5,852 nt of DNA, taken from Desulfobacterales bacterium (GTDB taxonomy: Bacteria > Desulfobacterota > Desulfobacteria > Desulfobacterales > C00003060). The stretch lies in NCBI GenBank assembly GCA_030629475.1, contig DAOVOU010000150.1, positions 1 through 5,852 of the forward strand, read 5' to 3'. The notes under the pieces are model-generated. The model did no database searches. It saw only the letters and a program-made list of their open reading frames with translations, and was not told the origin of the DNA. This document shows positions 1 through 5,852 of this stretch, in pieces. Position 1 is the first letter of the stretch. Every line of letters begins with the position of its first letter. A program made the position numbers and the translations under genes.

Positions 1-2586
1 TCACGGTCCCTTCAAAAGCTCGGCCAGATTGACCCGGGATGCTGCATTGGCCGGGGGGATCGCTGCCAACATGGCCGTCAACAGGATCAATATAAAAGAG
101 ATCAGCCCCGTCCAGGGCGGCACCTCGTACAGAAACGTCCAGCCAAAAGACTGTTTGTTAACGGCAAAGATCAGAAAATATGAAAGCAATAGACCGCACC
201 CCATACCCACGATGTGCCCGGCAGCACCCATGAGAAATGCCTCCAGGACCACCATCAACCGGACCTGGCCCGGGCTGCCACCCACGGCCATAAGCATTCC
301 GAGTTGCCTTCGGCGCTCCCTGATGAGCAGGGAAAGCGTCGTGGCCACCCCGAGGGCCGCCACCAGGAGCGCTATGAACATGAGCACGTATGTGATGGAA
401 AAGGTCTCATCAAAGACTTTCAGGACATTTTGACGCAGGTCCTTTCCAATGGCAATAGCCAGTGCGTATTGGAGACCAAAACGCTTCAAAAGATCCGATC
501 TCACCACATGAGGGTGAGCACTGGGCTTCAGGAAGAGGTTGACCCCTCCGATACGGTGATCTTTGTAAATCTCTTGAAATTTCTTGAGGTCTATATACAC
601 GACCCCTCCCCGGGTGCGATAGTCCCGGTACACTGCCAGCACGTCCCAGGTCTGACGGATACCGCCGAACGTCAGTGTCAGGCGATCTCCTGGCTTAAGC
701 CCCCTGCGTGTTGCGTACACCTCCGAAACGATGACCCCTTCGCCCTGTATAAGCTTTTCCATAATGCGGTCCTCGTTCCCTCCCATGAGCAAGAACCGGC
801 CATGATGCCACAACACGTCAATACTGCCGGCTTCCAGGAGGAACGGTCCCCCTTGGTCCATAAGCCGGGCACGCCGATAGAGATACCCCGCTTGGACTGA
901 AGGGTGAGTTTTGATATAGCGCACGACTTCTGGCGTGATCCAAACCTGGTATTGATTGATTTCGCTTGCATCAGGCCTGACAAATAGATCCCCCACGATA
1001 TTTTGCTCGACCCAGGTGCGCACCGTGTTCCGGAAACTGGAGACCATGATGGAGACGCCTATGAACAAGGCAATGGCCGTAATCAGGGCCCCCACGGCAA
1101 TCGCGGTCCGTGAGACCGCCCCGCTCAGGTAGCTTGCCGCCAGATGACCTGGCTCTCCGAATACCTTACGCATGACCGTGGGGGCAAAGCGGCCCAAAAG
1201 GAGAAGCACCGCAGGCGCAAGCATGGTAAACCCCACAAAGATCATAAAAATCGCCCCATATGCGCCCACAGGTGTCTCATGGACCGCCGGAAGCGTGGAG
1301 GTTGGAAAGGAGAGGCCAATCAACGCGAGGCCTGCTGCGGCCAGTCTCGGTGCCCGAATCCGACGGCTCCTTTCAAATGTCTCGGGGGACATGGCGTCCC
1401 GGGGAGCTATGCGTGCGGTCTCCCGGGCCGGGATGTAAGCCGCAATGACCGATACGGCAAGCGTCATCACAAAAGAGACGATGATCTCTTCAGGGCTCAA
1501 GATCATCTTTTCAACGTCTACCTTCACAAACAGGGTGGTAATCGTAGCTGATACGAGGTGCAGCAAGCGCTTAGCCAGAAATATACCCAAGGGGAAGCCC
1601 GTCAGCCATCCCGCCAGTCCAAAAAAGGCCCCTTCAGCCAGGAACATAAGAAAGATTTGCCGGGGTTCACTTCCCAAAGAAAGGAGGATGGCTGTCTCGT
1701 GCCGGCGTCTCGCTGCGTTGATGGATACCACGCTAAAAACCAGGAACATACCCACAAACAGAGAGACAAAGCTGAGAACCGAAAGGTTCATACGATACGC
1801 CCCGATCATGGAAAGACTGGTCTCCTTGGTTTCATTGGGGCGAACCAGCTTACAACCTTTGGGCAGTATTTCCTCAATGGAGGCCAGTTCGGCCCCTCCG
1901 GCCCATGGTCTGAGTATCAAATCGATGCGGCCAACCACGCCTGGACGGTCTAAGAACTCCTGGGCCGTTGCTAGGTCGCAGACGGCAATCTTTCCGCCTT
2001 CCGCTATGGCCGTGCCTCGGTCTTCCAACAGCCCGATAAGTCTGAACGATGCAATGTTGTGCCCATGCAGCACCCGGACCTCATCGTCCACCTTGAGGTT
2101 GTACGAACGGGCCAGTCCCTGGCTTGCAATCAGCGTAAATGGCTCACTAAGAAGCTCAACCAGTATCCTCCAGGGTTGAGCGCCATGCTTTGCCAACCAG
2201 CGGGTCTCCCGGAAACCTCTTTCAGACAAGGGGTCTATGCCCAGAAGGAGGAGGGGTTCTTCGCCCTGGTCCTTGAACCTGACATAGGCCGAAAGCACCG
2301 GAGTGGCGTGGCCAACGGCAGGATGAGCAGAAAGCTTTGCAAACAGAGAATCAGTAACTCCCCTGCCATCGGAACGAACGGTATACTCGGTTTTTCCTAC
2401 CAGGCGGTCCATGCTTTGACTAAAGGATTCGACTGAAGCATTCACCGCGAGTCTAATACTTAAGAAGACTGCGACGCCCACGGCAATCCCGGCTGTTACC
2501 GTGACCGTCCGCCAGGGGTCCCGGGCCAGATGACGCAAAGAAAAGAATTGAAGGAGCCGGACTGGCATTATGCTTCGAAGGGTCAT
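1..2586 (-). CDS. FtsX-like ABC transporter permease, YbbP/MacB type, 10 predicted membrane helices
   Basis: This 861-residue inner-membrane protein is the likely permease partner of the ATPase upstream. By eye it has helices near residues 28-48, 268-290, 313-340, 367-388, 413-427, 441-465, 492-516, 732-755, 778-806 and 826-846. Two large extracytoplasmic (MacB periplasmic-core-like) regions lie at about 50-265 and 518-730. Each half carries the FtsX hallmark after a helix: RRRHETAILLSLG (293-305) and RERRRQLGMLMAVGG (756-770), cytoplasmic segments that contact the ATPase in this family. Ten helices with two FtsX repeats match YbbP (COG3127) better than four-helix LolC/LolE or MacB. Such permeases generally transmit ATPase motion to the periplasm rather than forming a classic channel; the substrate cannot be read from sequence. 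The ATG at 2586 is used because an in-frame TAG lies 12 bases upstream; ATG at 2568 (Met7) is an alternative. Neither has a convincing Shine-Dalgarno. The TGA stop is at bases 1-3, so the gene is complete. Confidence 0.93.
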   Translation of the reverse strand: MTLRSIMPVRLLQFFSLRHLARDPWRTVTVTAGIAVGVAVFLSIRLAVNASVESFSQSMDRLVGKTEYTVRSDGRGVTDSLFAKLSAHPAVGHATPVLSAYVRFKDQGEEPLLLLGIDPLSERGFRETRWLAKHGAQPWRILVELLSEPFTLIASQGLARSYNLKVDDEVRVLHGHNIASFRLIGLLEDRGTAIAEGGKIAVCDLATAQEFLDRPGVVGRIDLILRPWAGGAELASIEEILPKGCKLVRPNETKETSLSMIGAYRMNLSVLSFVSLFVGMFLVFSVVSINAARRRHETAILLSLGSEPRQIFLMFLAEGAFFGLAGWLTGFPLGIFLAKRLLHLVSATITTLFVKVDVEKMILSPEEIIVSFVMTLAVSVIAAYIPARETARIAPRDAMSPETFERSRRIRAPRLAAAGLALIGLSFPTSTLPAVHETPVGAYGAIFMIFVGFTMLAPAVLLLLGRFAPTVMRKVFGEPGHLAASYLSGAVSRTAIAVGALITAIALFIGVSIMVSSFRNTVRTWVEQNIVGDLFVRPDASEINQYQVWITPEVVRYIKTHPSVQAGYLYRRARLMDQGGPFLLEAGSIDVLWHHGRFLLMGGNEDRIMEKLIQGEGVIVSEVYATRRGLKPGDRLTLTFGGIRQTWDVLAVYRDYRTRGGVVYIDLKKFQEIYKDHRIGGVNLFLKPSAHPHVVRSDLLKRFGLQYALAIAIGKDLRQNVLKVFDETFSITYVLMFIALLVAALGVATTLSLLIRERRRQLGMLMAVGGSPGQVRLMVVLEAFLMGAAGHIVGMGCGLLLSYFLIFAVNKQSFGWTFLYEVPPWTGLISFILILLTAMLAAIPPANAASRVNLAELLKGP

Positions 2587-2702
2587 AATTGGAGCTTTCT
2601 AATTCCTGGGCATCATCGCTACTTGGACCAATATTTTCTAATCCCTTGTGTTTGTTATGTTAAACCCAATAAACCCAATAAACTGAGTGAACCCAACAAA
2701 CA
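2587..2702 (-). other. 116-bp intergenic spacer between ATPase and permease genes
   Basis: This is the only appreciable non-coding stretch in the window. Read on the minus strand it begins with a degenerate 9-bp tandem repeat just after the ATPase stop, then an AT-rich tract with a plausible sigma70-like promoter, then a short leader to the permease ATG. No GC-rich hairpin followed by a T tract is visible, so I see no intrinsic terminator. A tiny ATG-initiated reading frame (MPRN then TAG, 2613 to 2599) lies in the leader, without a ribosome binding site. Confidence 0.8.
2635..2663 (-). promoter_or_regulatory. possible sigma70-type promoter for the permease gene
   Basis: On the minus strand TTAACA (2658-2663) matches the -35 consensus at five of six positions. 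It is followed by a 17-base spacer and then TAGAAA (2635-2640), matching the -10 consensus at four of six. Initiation would fall near 2628, giving a leader of about 42 bases before the ATG at 2586. The spacing is ideal, but the region is AT-rich and such matches arise by chance, so this is only a candidate. If real, it would let the permease be transcribed apart from the ATPase. Confidence 0.3.
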
Positions 2703-2706
2703 CTAA
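2662..2706. repeat. degenerate 9-bp tandem repeat, consensus ATTGGGTTT on the minus strand
   Basis: Five consecutive 9-base units can be laid out on the plus strand: AAACCCAAT (2662-2670), AAACCCAAT (2671-2679), AAACTGAGT (2680-2688), GAACCCAAC (2689-2697) and AAACACTAA (2698-2706). The first two are identical, the fourth differs at two positions, and the third and fifth are more diverged. The last unit overlaps the ATPase stop codon (TAG, 2703-2705). The array is directly seen; its origin (slippage, or a genome-wide intergenic repeat family) and any function are unknown. The fifth unit is the weakest and could be chance. Confidence 0.65.
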
Positions 2707-3380
2707 ATAATGCGCCCATCCTTCAGACAGAGGATTCTGTGGGCCATGGCGTCTGCGTCCGTGCTGTGTGTGGCCATGATCACAGTCCGCCCTGAGGTGC
2801 GGTTTAGGTTTTTGATGAAATTCAAGATTCGATCGCCGGTCTTGGTATCCAGGTTTCCGGTGGGCTCATCCGCCATAATCAGGGCTGGATCGTTTATAAG
2901 GGCTCTGGCAATGGCTGTGCGCTGCATCTCGCCCCCCGAAATTTCAGAAGGATTATGATTAGCGCGGTGTTCCAGTTGAGCCAGTTGAAGTAGTTCTCTG
3001 GCCTTCTTATATGCATGTTGGGATTCCACGCCAGCGAGCAGGGCTGGCAGGGCAATATTTTCCAGGACCGACAGCGTGGGAAGCAGGTTGAAGGATTGGA
3101 AGATCATCCCGATCTGTTTTTGTCTAAATCGGGCCAACTGCACGGGGTTGAGTTGTTTCAGATCCATGCCTGAGACCTTCAACGTTCCGGAAGTCGCACG
3201 ATCCAACCCTGCAATAAGGGAAAGAAGGGTGCTTTTGCCTGAGCCGCTCTTTCCCTTCAACACGAGGAATTCACCGGCCTCTACTTCCAGAGTTATGTTG
3301 TCGATGGCCTTAACAGGTTGCCCACCCAGGAAGAAGGTGCGTGAGAGGTCTTTTGCCGTAACGATTGGGTCCCTTTTCAA
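2703..3380 (-). CDS. ABC transporter ATP-binding protein, LolD/MacB/YbbA family
   Basis: This 225-residue cytosolic ATPase, a normal length for the family, would power the permease encoded downstream. All nucleotide-binding motifs are intact: Walker A GKSGSGKS (43-50), Q-loop Gln95 in IFQSFNLLP, signature ISGGE (147-151) leading into MQRTAIARAL, Walker B ALIMADEP with Asp171 and Glu172, D-loop GNLD (175-178) and switch His205 in MATHSTD. The GKSGSGKSTLL and FQSFNLLPTLSVLENI segments are typical of the LolD/MacB/YbbA/FtsE group (MJ0796-like). The start is TTG at 3380: upstream in-frame codons back to a TAA at 3444-3446 include no ATG, GTG or TTG, and the next ATG is Met72, beyond Walker A. The start overlaps the stop of the hybrid kinase (TTGA), so translation is probably coupled. 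The protein ends at DGRII, at the short end for the family, where the downstream repeat begins. LolD itself is unlikely because the partner is YbbP-like rather than LolC/E. Confidence 0.95.
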   Translation of the reverse strand: MKRDPIVTAKDLSRTFFLGGQPVKAIDNITLEVEAGEFLVLKGKSGSGKSTLLSLIAGLDRATSGTLKVSGMDLKQLNPVQLARFRQKQIGMIFQSFNLLPTLSVLENIALPALLAGVESQHAYKKARELLQLAQLEHRANHNPSEISGGEMQRTAIARALINDPALIMADEPTGNLDTKTGDRILNFIKNLNRTSGRTVIMATHSTDADAMAHRILCLKDGRII

Positions 3381-3395
3381 TTTCCTTTCGGTAAT
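3377..3395 (-). promoter_or_regulatory. TTGA stop/start overlap with close-set AAAGGAAA ribosome binding site
   Basis: On the minus strand the hybrid kinase stop TGA (3377-3379) and the ATPase start TTG (3378-3380) share two bases. A purine run AAAGGAAA at 3381-3388 precedes the TTG, but its AGG is only about three bases from the start, closer than the usual 5-9. Reinitiation by ribosomes finishing the kinase is therefore the likely mode. An ATT codon at 3393-3395 is in frame and would be a very rare alternative start. Confidence 0.6.
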
Positions 3396-5296
3396 GTCCT
3401 TCCAGCTATTACTTTGTGTAATGCCTCCCCCAGTTCCTTGAGTTTATATGGTTTGGCAATAACACCACTAAAACCATATTTTCTAAAGTCGGCCATTATG
3501 GGATCAGTGGAATAACCGCTGGAAACAATGGCTTTGATTTCAGGATCAATCTCGATAAGTTTCTCAACGGCTTCCTTGCCTCCTATCCTGCCAGGAACGG
3601 TCAAATCCACTATAATTGCATCAAAGGGTTGTGCGGATTCTTTAGCTTTTTTATACAGTTCAATCGCTTCAGCACCATCTTTGGTGAACTCCACTTCATA
3701 CCCTAACCCTTCGAGCATCTCGCCTCCTACCTCTCTGACAGGCTCTTCGTCATCCATTAGCAAAATCTTACCCCTTCCCGTAGGAATTCTTTCTCTGAGT
3801 GCTTTTTCTATCAATACTTCCTTTGAAGAAGCCGGGAGATAAATACTAAAAGTGCTTCCCACTCCAAGCTCTGATTTGACTTGAATACATCCATCATGCC
3901 TTTTGACAATTGAATAAGCAGTGGCAAGCCCCAGACCGCTTCCTTTCTGTTTGCTCGTAAAGTAGGGGTCAAATATTTTTTGGAGATGCTCTTCCGGTAT
4001 ACCGATCCCCAGATCTTCAATGGATATCTTCATATACTTTCCCTCTTTTAGAGGAAGACCCTGTTCTGCATCTACAACAATATTTTCAGCGCACGCCTTG
4101 ATTATCCCACCTTCTGGCATGGCCTGGCTGGCATTGATTATCAAATTGTTGATGACCTGAGTGATCTGTCCCTCATCCACTTCAACCGGCCAGAGGTCAC
4201 CTGGTATAGAAAATTCGCACCTGACATTGGAACCACTCAAGGCAAACGTAGCTGTATCCTCTAGTAATTCTGAGATAAAAGCGGTTTTCTTGATTGGTGC
4301 TCCACCTCTGGAAAAGGTAAGTAATTGTTGGGTCAAATGCTTTGCCCGCAAGGACGCATTTTCTGCCCCACTCAATTTTTCAAATATTTTGTCTTCTGGT
4401 TCTGCATACATCTTTGCCAGCGCAATATTACCCAAAATTGCCGTTAGAATATTGTTGAAATCATGGGCAATGCCACCGGCAAGTATGCCGACCGATTTAA
4501 GTTTATCAGCCTTTATTAGTTCTTGTTCTAACCTTCGTTTTTCAGTGATATCGCGAAAGACCAAAACGACACCAATGATGTTTCCTTTGTCATCTCTGAT
4601 AGGTGCACCACTGTCATCAATAGGCCGTTTCATCCTGTCTTTGGCTATTAATACTGTGTGGTTTGCCAGCCCGACGACAAAACCTTCTCGGAGCACCCTT
4701 GTTGCAGGGTCCTCGGCCTGTTTACCTGTTTCCTCATTTATGATATTGAAAACCTCTGAAAGAGGCTTTCCTGCAACGTCTTCCTGGTTCCAGCCCGTCA
4801 GAGCCTCGGCAACGGGATTCATAAATGTTACGAATCCATTGGCATCGGTGGCAATCACAGCATCGCCTATACTTTTCAGTGTGGTGGATAGCCATTGCTC
4901 GCTCTCTTTTAATTTCCTTTCCATCTCATGCTTGTAAAGGGCAATCTCGATGCCAGTGTGTAATTCTCTTTCTTCGAAAGGTTTGAGTATATAGCCATAA
5001 GGCCCTGTTACCTTTGCCCGCTGCAATGTTTTGTCATTTGCATAAGCAGTGAGATATACCACTGGAATATCGAAACGATCTCGGATTTGCTCAGCCGCTT
5101 CAACCCCGTCCATATCCCCTTCTAACACGATATCCATCAGCACCAGATCCGGGAGCGTTTCTGCTGCCTTTTTGATGGCTTCCTCTCCGGAAAAGGCGAT
5201 AGCAGGAACAGCATATCCCAATTTTTTTAACGTATTTTCTATATCCTTGGCGACGATGCCTTCATCTTCAACAACCAGGATCTGTGTATTCGCCAT
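3377..5296 (-). CDS. soluble hybrid histidine kinase, REC-PAS-HisKA-HATPase-REC
   Basis: This 639-residue protein has no signal peptide or membrane helix, so it should act in the cytosol. Domains in order: receiver 1 (about 4-120) with acidic Glu10/Asp11, phospho-acceptor Asp55, Thr83 and Lys105; a linker helix; PAS (about 131-255) ending in the usual FRDITEKR; HisKA (about 262-330) with phospho-accepting His278 in GGIAHDFNN; HATPase_c (about 370-488) with N-box Asn388, G1 box EDLGIGIP (427-434), F box IFDPYFTS (441-448) and G2 GSGLGL (452-457); receiver 2 (about 509-630) with Asp515/Asp516, acceptor Asp564, Ser592 or Ser593 and Lys615. Every catalytic residue is present. It should be phosphorylated at Asp55 by a partner, plausibly the kinase encoded just upstream, and pass phosphate from His278 to Asp564. 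There is no DNA-binding output or HPt domain. The ATG at 5296 is backed by a strong Shine-Dalgarno at good spacing. The PAS ligand cannot be predicted. Confidence 0.95.
   Translation of the reverse strand: MANTQILVVEDEGIVAKDIENTLKKLGYAVPAIAFSGEEAIKKAAETLPDLVLMDIVLEGDMDGVEAAEQIRDRFDIPVVYLTAYANDKTLQRAKVTGPYGYILKPFEERELHTGIEIALYKHEMERKLKESEQWLSTTLKSIGDAVIATDANGFVTFMNPVAEALTGWNQEDVAGKPLSEVFNIINEETGKQAEDPATRVLREGFVVGLANHTVLIAKDRMKRPIDDSGAPIRDDKGNIIGVVLVFRDITEKRRLEQELIKADKLKSVGILAGGIAHDFNNILTAILGNIALAKMYAEPEDKIFEKLSGAENASLRAKHLTQQLLTFSRGGAPIKKTAFISELLEDTATFALSGSNVRCEFSIPGDLWPVEVDEGQITQVINNLIINASQAMPEGGIIKACAENIVVDAEQGLPLKEGKYMKISIEDLGIGIPEEHLQKIFDPYFTSKQKGSGLGLATAYSIVKRHDGCIQVKSELGVGSTFSIYLPASSKEVLIEKALRERIPTGRGKILLMDDEEPVREVGGEMLEGLGYEVEFTKDGAEAIELYKKAKESAQPFDAIIVDLTVPGRIGGKEAVEKLIEIDPEIKAIVSSGYSTDPIMADFRKYGFSGVIAKPYKLKELGEALHKVIAGRTLPKGN
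3446..3479. repeat. 9-bp perfect inverted repeat inside the 3' end of the hybrid kinase gene
   Basis: ATATGGTTT (3446-3454) and AAACCATAT (3471-3479) are exact reverse complements with a 16-base loop. It lies within codons for residues about 607-617 (YGFSGVIAKPY) of receiver 2, about 65 bases before the ATPase start. The stem could form in the message, but the sequence also encodes the conserved Lys-Pro region, so protein constraint may explain part of it. There is no T tract after it, so it is not an intrinsic terminator. Confidence 0.4.
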
Positions 5297-5304
5297 TGTC
5301 TTAA

Positions 5305-5314
5305 CTCCTCTCCT
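5305..5314 (-). promoter_or_regulatory. strong Shine-Dalgarno of the hybrid kinase
   Basis: AGGAGAGGAG on the minus strand lies eight bases before the ATG at 5296. Its first base is also the last base of the upstream kinase's TAA stop (5314-5316), so the two genes are almost certainly one transcription unit. This site fixes the hybrid kinase start. Confidence 0.85.
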
Positions 5315-5852
5315 TATAACCTCGTCGTCTCTATAGGGGCAAATGTAATCTTGAATTCTGTTCCACCACTCCTGTCAAGCTCGATCGTACCCTTAAGTTG
5401 TTTTACTAGAGTCATTACTAATTGCAAACCTAATGTTACCGTGTTTCGGAAATCCAAATCTTTTGGGAATCCGACGCCATTATCACTAATAATCAGTGTA
5501 AACTTATTACCTGTCCGGGTGTCCTGCACAGGGAGATCCTTATCCGAACAAAGATTGATGCGGATTTCGCCTTCCTTGCCCGCAAGAAAGGCGTGTTTTA
5601 GAGAATTTGAAATAAGTTCATTGATAATCAAAGCACAAGGAATTGCCGTATCAATGCCCAGTAAAACATCACCAGCATTTATCTTCAGGGTGATGGCACC
5701 TGAACTGACCCCGTACGAACGAAACAAACTATCTGCCAGGCTTTGGATGTATTCAGCAAAGTCAATCCTCGACAGGTCTTTGGATTCATACAATTTTTCG
5801 TGGATGAGCGCCATTGATTTGACACGGTTCTGGCTTTCCTTGAATATCTCAA
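5314..5852 (-). CDS. sensor histidine kinase, HisKA_2 type, C-terminal part (N-terminus outside window)
   Basis: The reading frame stays open to the right edge, so the Met at 5814 is internal and the true start lies beyond 5852. The visible 178 residues begin inside the HisKA_2 dimerisation domain: the run ESQNRVKSMALIHEKLY is the conserved second half of that domain, normally some 30-40 residues after the phospho-accepting His, which is therefore out of view. Next is the ATPase domain with IDTAIPCALIINELISNSLKHAF (N-box core at 5605-5628), G1 motif DNGVGFP (5464-5484), and LGLQLVMTLVKQLKG followed by GTEFKITF. All seen motifs are intact, so this end of the kinase looks functional. The family often has PAS, GAF or membrane sensor regions ahead of the kinase core; which applies here is unknown. 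The following gene begins with a receiver domain after 17 bases, making that receiver its likely phosphate acceptor. Confidence 0.93.
   Translation of the reverse strand, partial: EIFKESQNRVKSMALIHEKLYESKDLSRIDFAEYIQSLADSLFRSYGVSSGAITLKINAGDVLLGIDTAIPCALIINELISNSLKHAFLAGKEGEIRINLCSDKDLPVQDTRTGNKFTLIISDNGVGFPKDLDFRNTVTLGLQLVMTLVKQLKGTIELDRSGGTEFKITFAPIETTRL

Noticed and set aside
214..900. 228-codon open frame on the plus strand
   Set aside because: It lies wholly antisense to the permease gene, has low-complexity His/Pro/Gln-rich content without recognisable domains, and the minus-strand frame has full family conservation.
678..983. 101-codon minus-strand frame inside the permease gene
   Set aside because: It is another frame of a gene that is conserved and unbroken across this region, so it does not indicate a frameshift or separate gene.
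1445..2179. 244-codon open frame on the plus strand
   Set aside because: Antisense to the first extracytoplasmic domain and nearby helices of the permease; Arg/Ser-rich shadow with no domain.
2599..2613. Tiny upstream frame MPRN in the permease leader
   Set aside because: Four codons without a ribosome binding site; no sign of a leader-peptide attenuator or following terminator hairpin.
2623..2631. Short palindrome TTGGaCCAA near the proposed transcription start
   Set aside because: Four-base arms are too short to claim an operator; likely chance.
2587..2702. Intrinsic terminator between ATPase and permease
   Set aside because: No GC-rich stem followed by a T run was found on the minus strand; the T-rich parts belong to the 9-bp repeat.
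3395..3480. Internal promoter for the ATPase (TTGCCA on the minus strand near 3453-3458)
   Set aside because: No acceptable -10 hexamer is found at 16-18 bases from it; TATAAA is only six bases away.
4161..4937. 258-codon open frame on the plus strand
   Set aside because: It is antisense to the PAS and kinase core of the hybrid kinase; Ser-rich translation with no known domain, a usual shadow of this gene family's codon use.
5314..5814. Treating the kinase as a complete 166-residue protein starting at 5814
   Set aside because: The frame continues open to the edge with ESQNRVKS, conserved HisKA_2 sequence, so the gene is cut by the window and the Met is internal.

Overview
The window holds four genes, all on the minus strand and read from high to low coordinates: the C-terminal part of a HisKA_2-type sensor histidine kinase (cut by the right edge), a cytosolic hybrid kinase with the order REC-PAS-HisKA-HATPase-REC, an ABC transporter ATPase of the LolD/MacB/YbbA class, and a 10-helix FtsX-like permease of the YbbP class whose stop codon is the first base triplet of the window. 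Coding density is very high. No tRNA, rRNA, CRISPR array, insertion sequence or complete intrinsic terminator was seen.

Likely source: a Gram-negative environmental bacterium. The style of the hybrid kinase (soluble, REC first, PAS with a GLANHT...PIDDSGAPI core, REC last) and of the HisKA_2 kinase is very common in Desulfobacterota and related sulfate-reducing or syntrophic lineages, and the AT-rich 9-bp repeat between genes would fit such genomes. This is inference from style, not from a marker gene.

Layout: 5314-5852 kinase fragment; 17-bp gap carrying a strong Shine-Dalgarno; 3377-5296 hybrid kinase; a TTGA stop/start overlap; 2703-3380 ATPase starting at TTG; a 116-bp intergenic region with a 9-bp tandem repeat and a possible sigma70-type promoter; 1-2586 permease.

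How they may work together: the two kinases look like a phosphorelay without its own DNA-binding output (kinase to the first REC, kinase core to the last REC). The ATPase and permease would make one type VII (MacB/FtsX/YbbAP-like) transporter that works on inner-membrane or periplasmic substrates. The tight junction between the hybrid kinase and the ATPase suggests a shared message, so signalling and transport may be functionally linked, but gene adjacency is the only evidence. Nothing here is clearly a new system; the most useful points are the signalling-transporter coupling and the repeat-bearing spacer that separates the ATPase from its permease.
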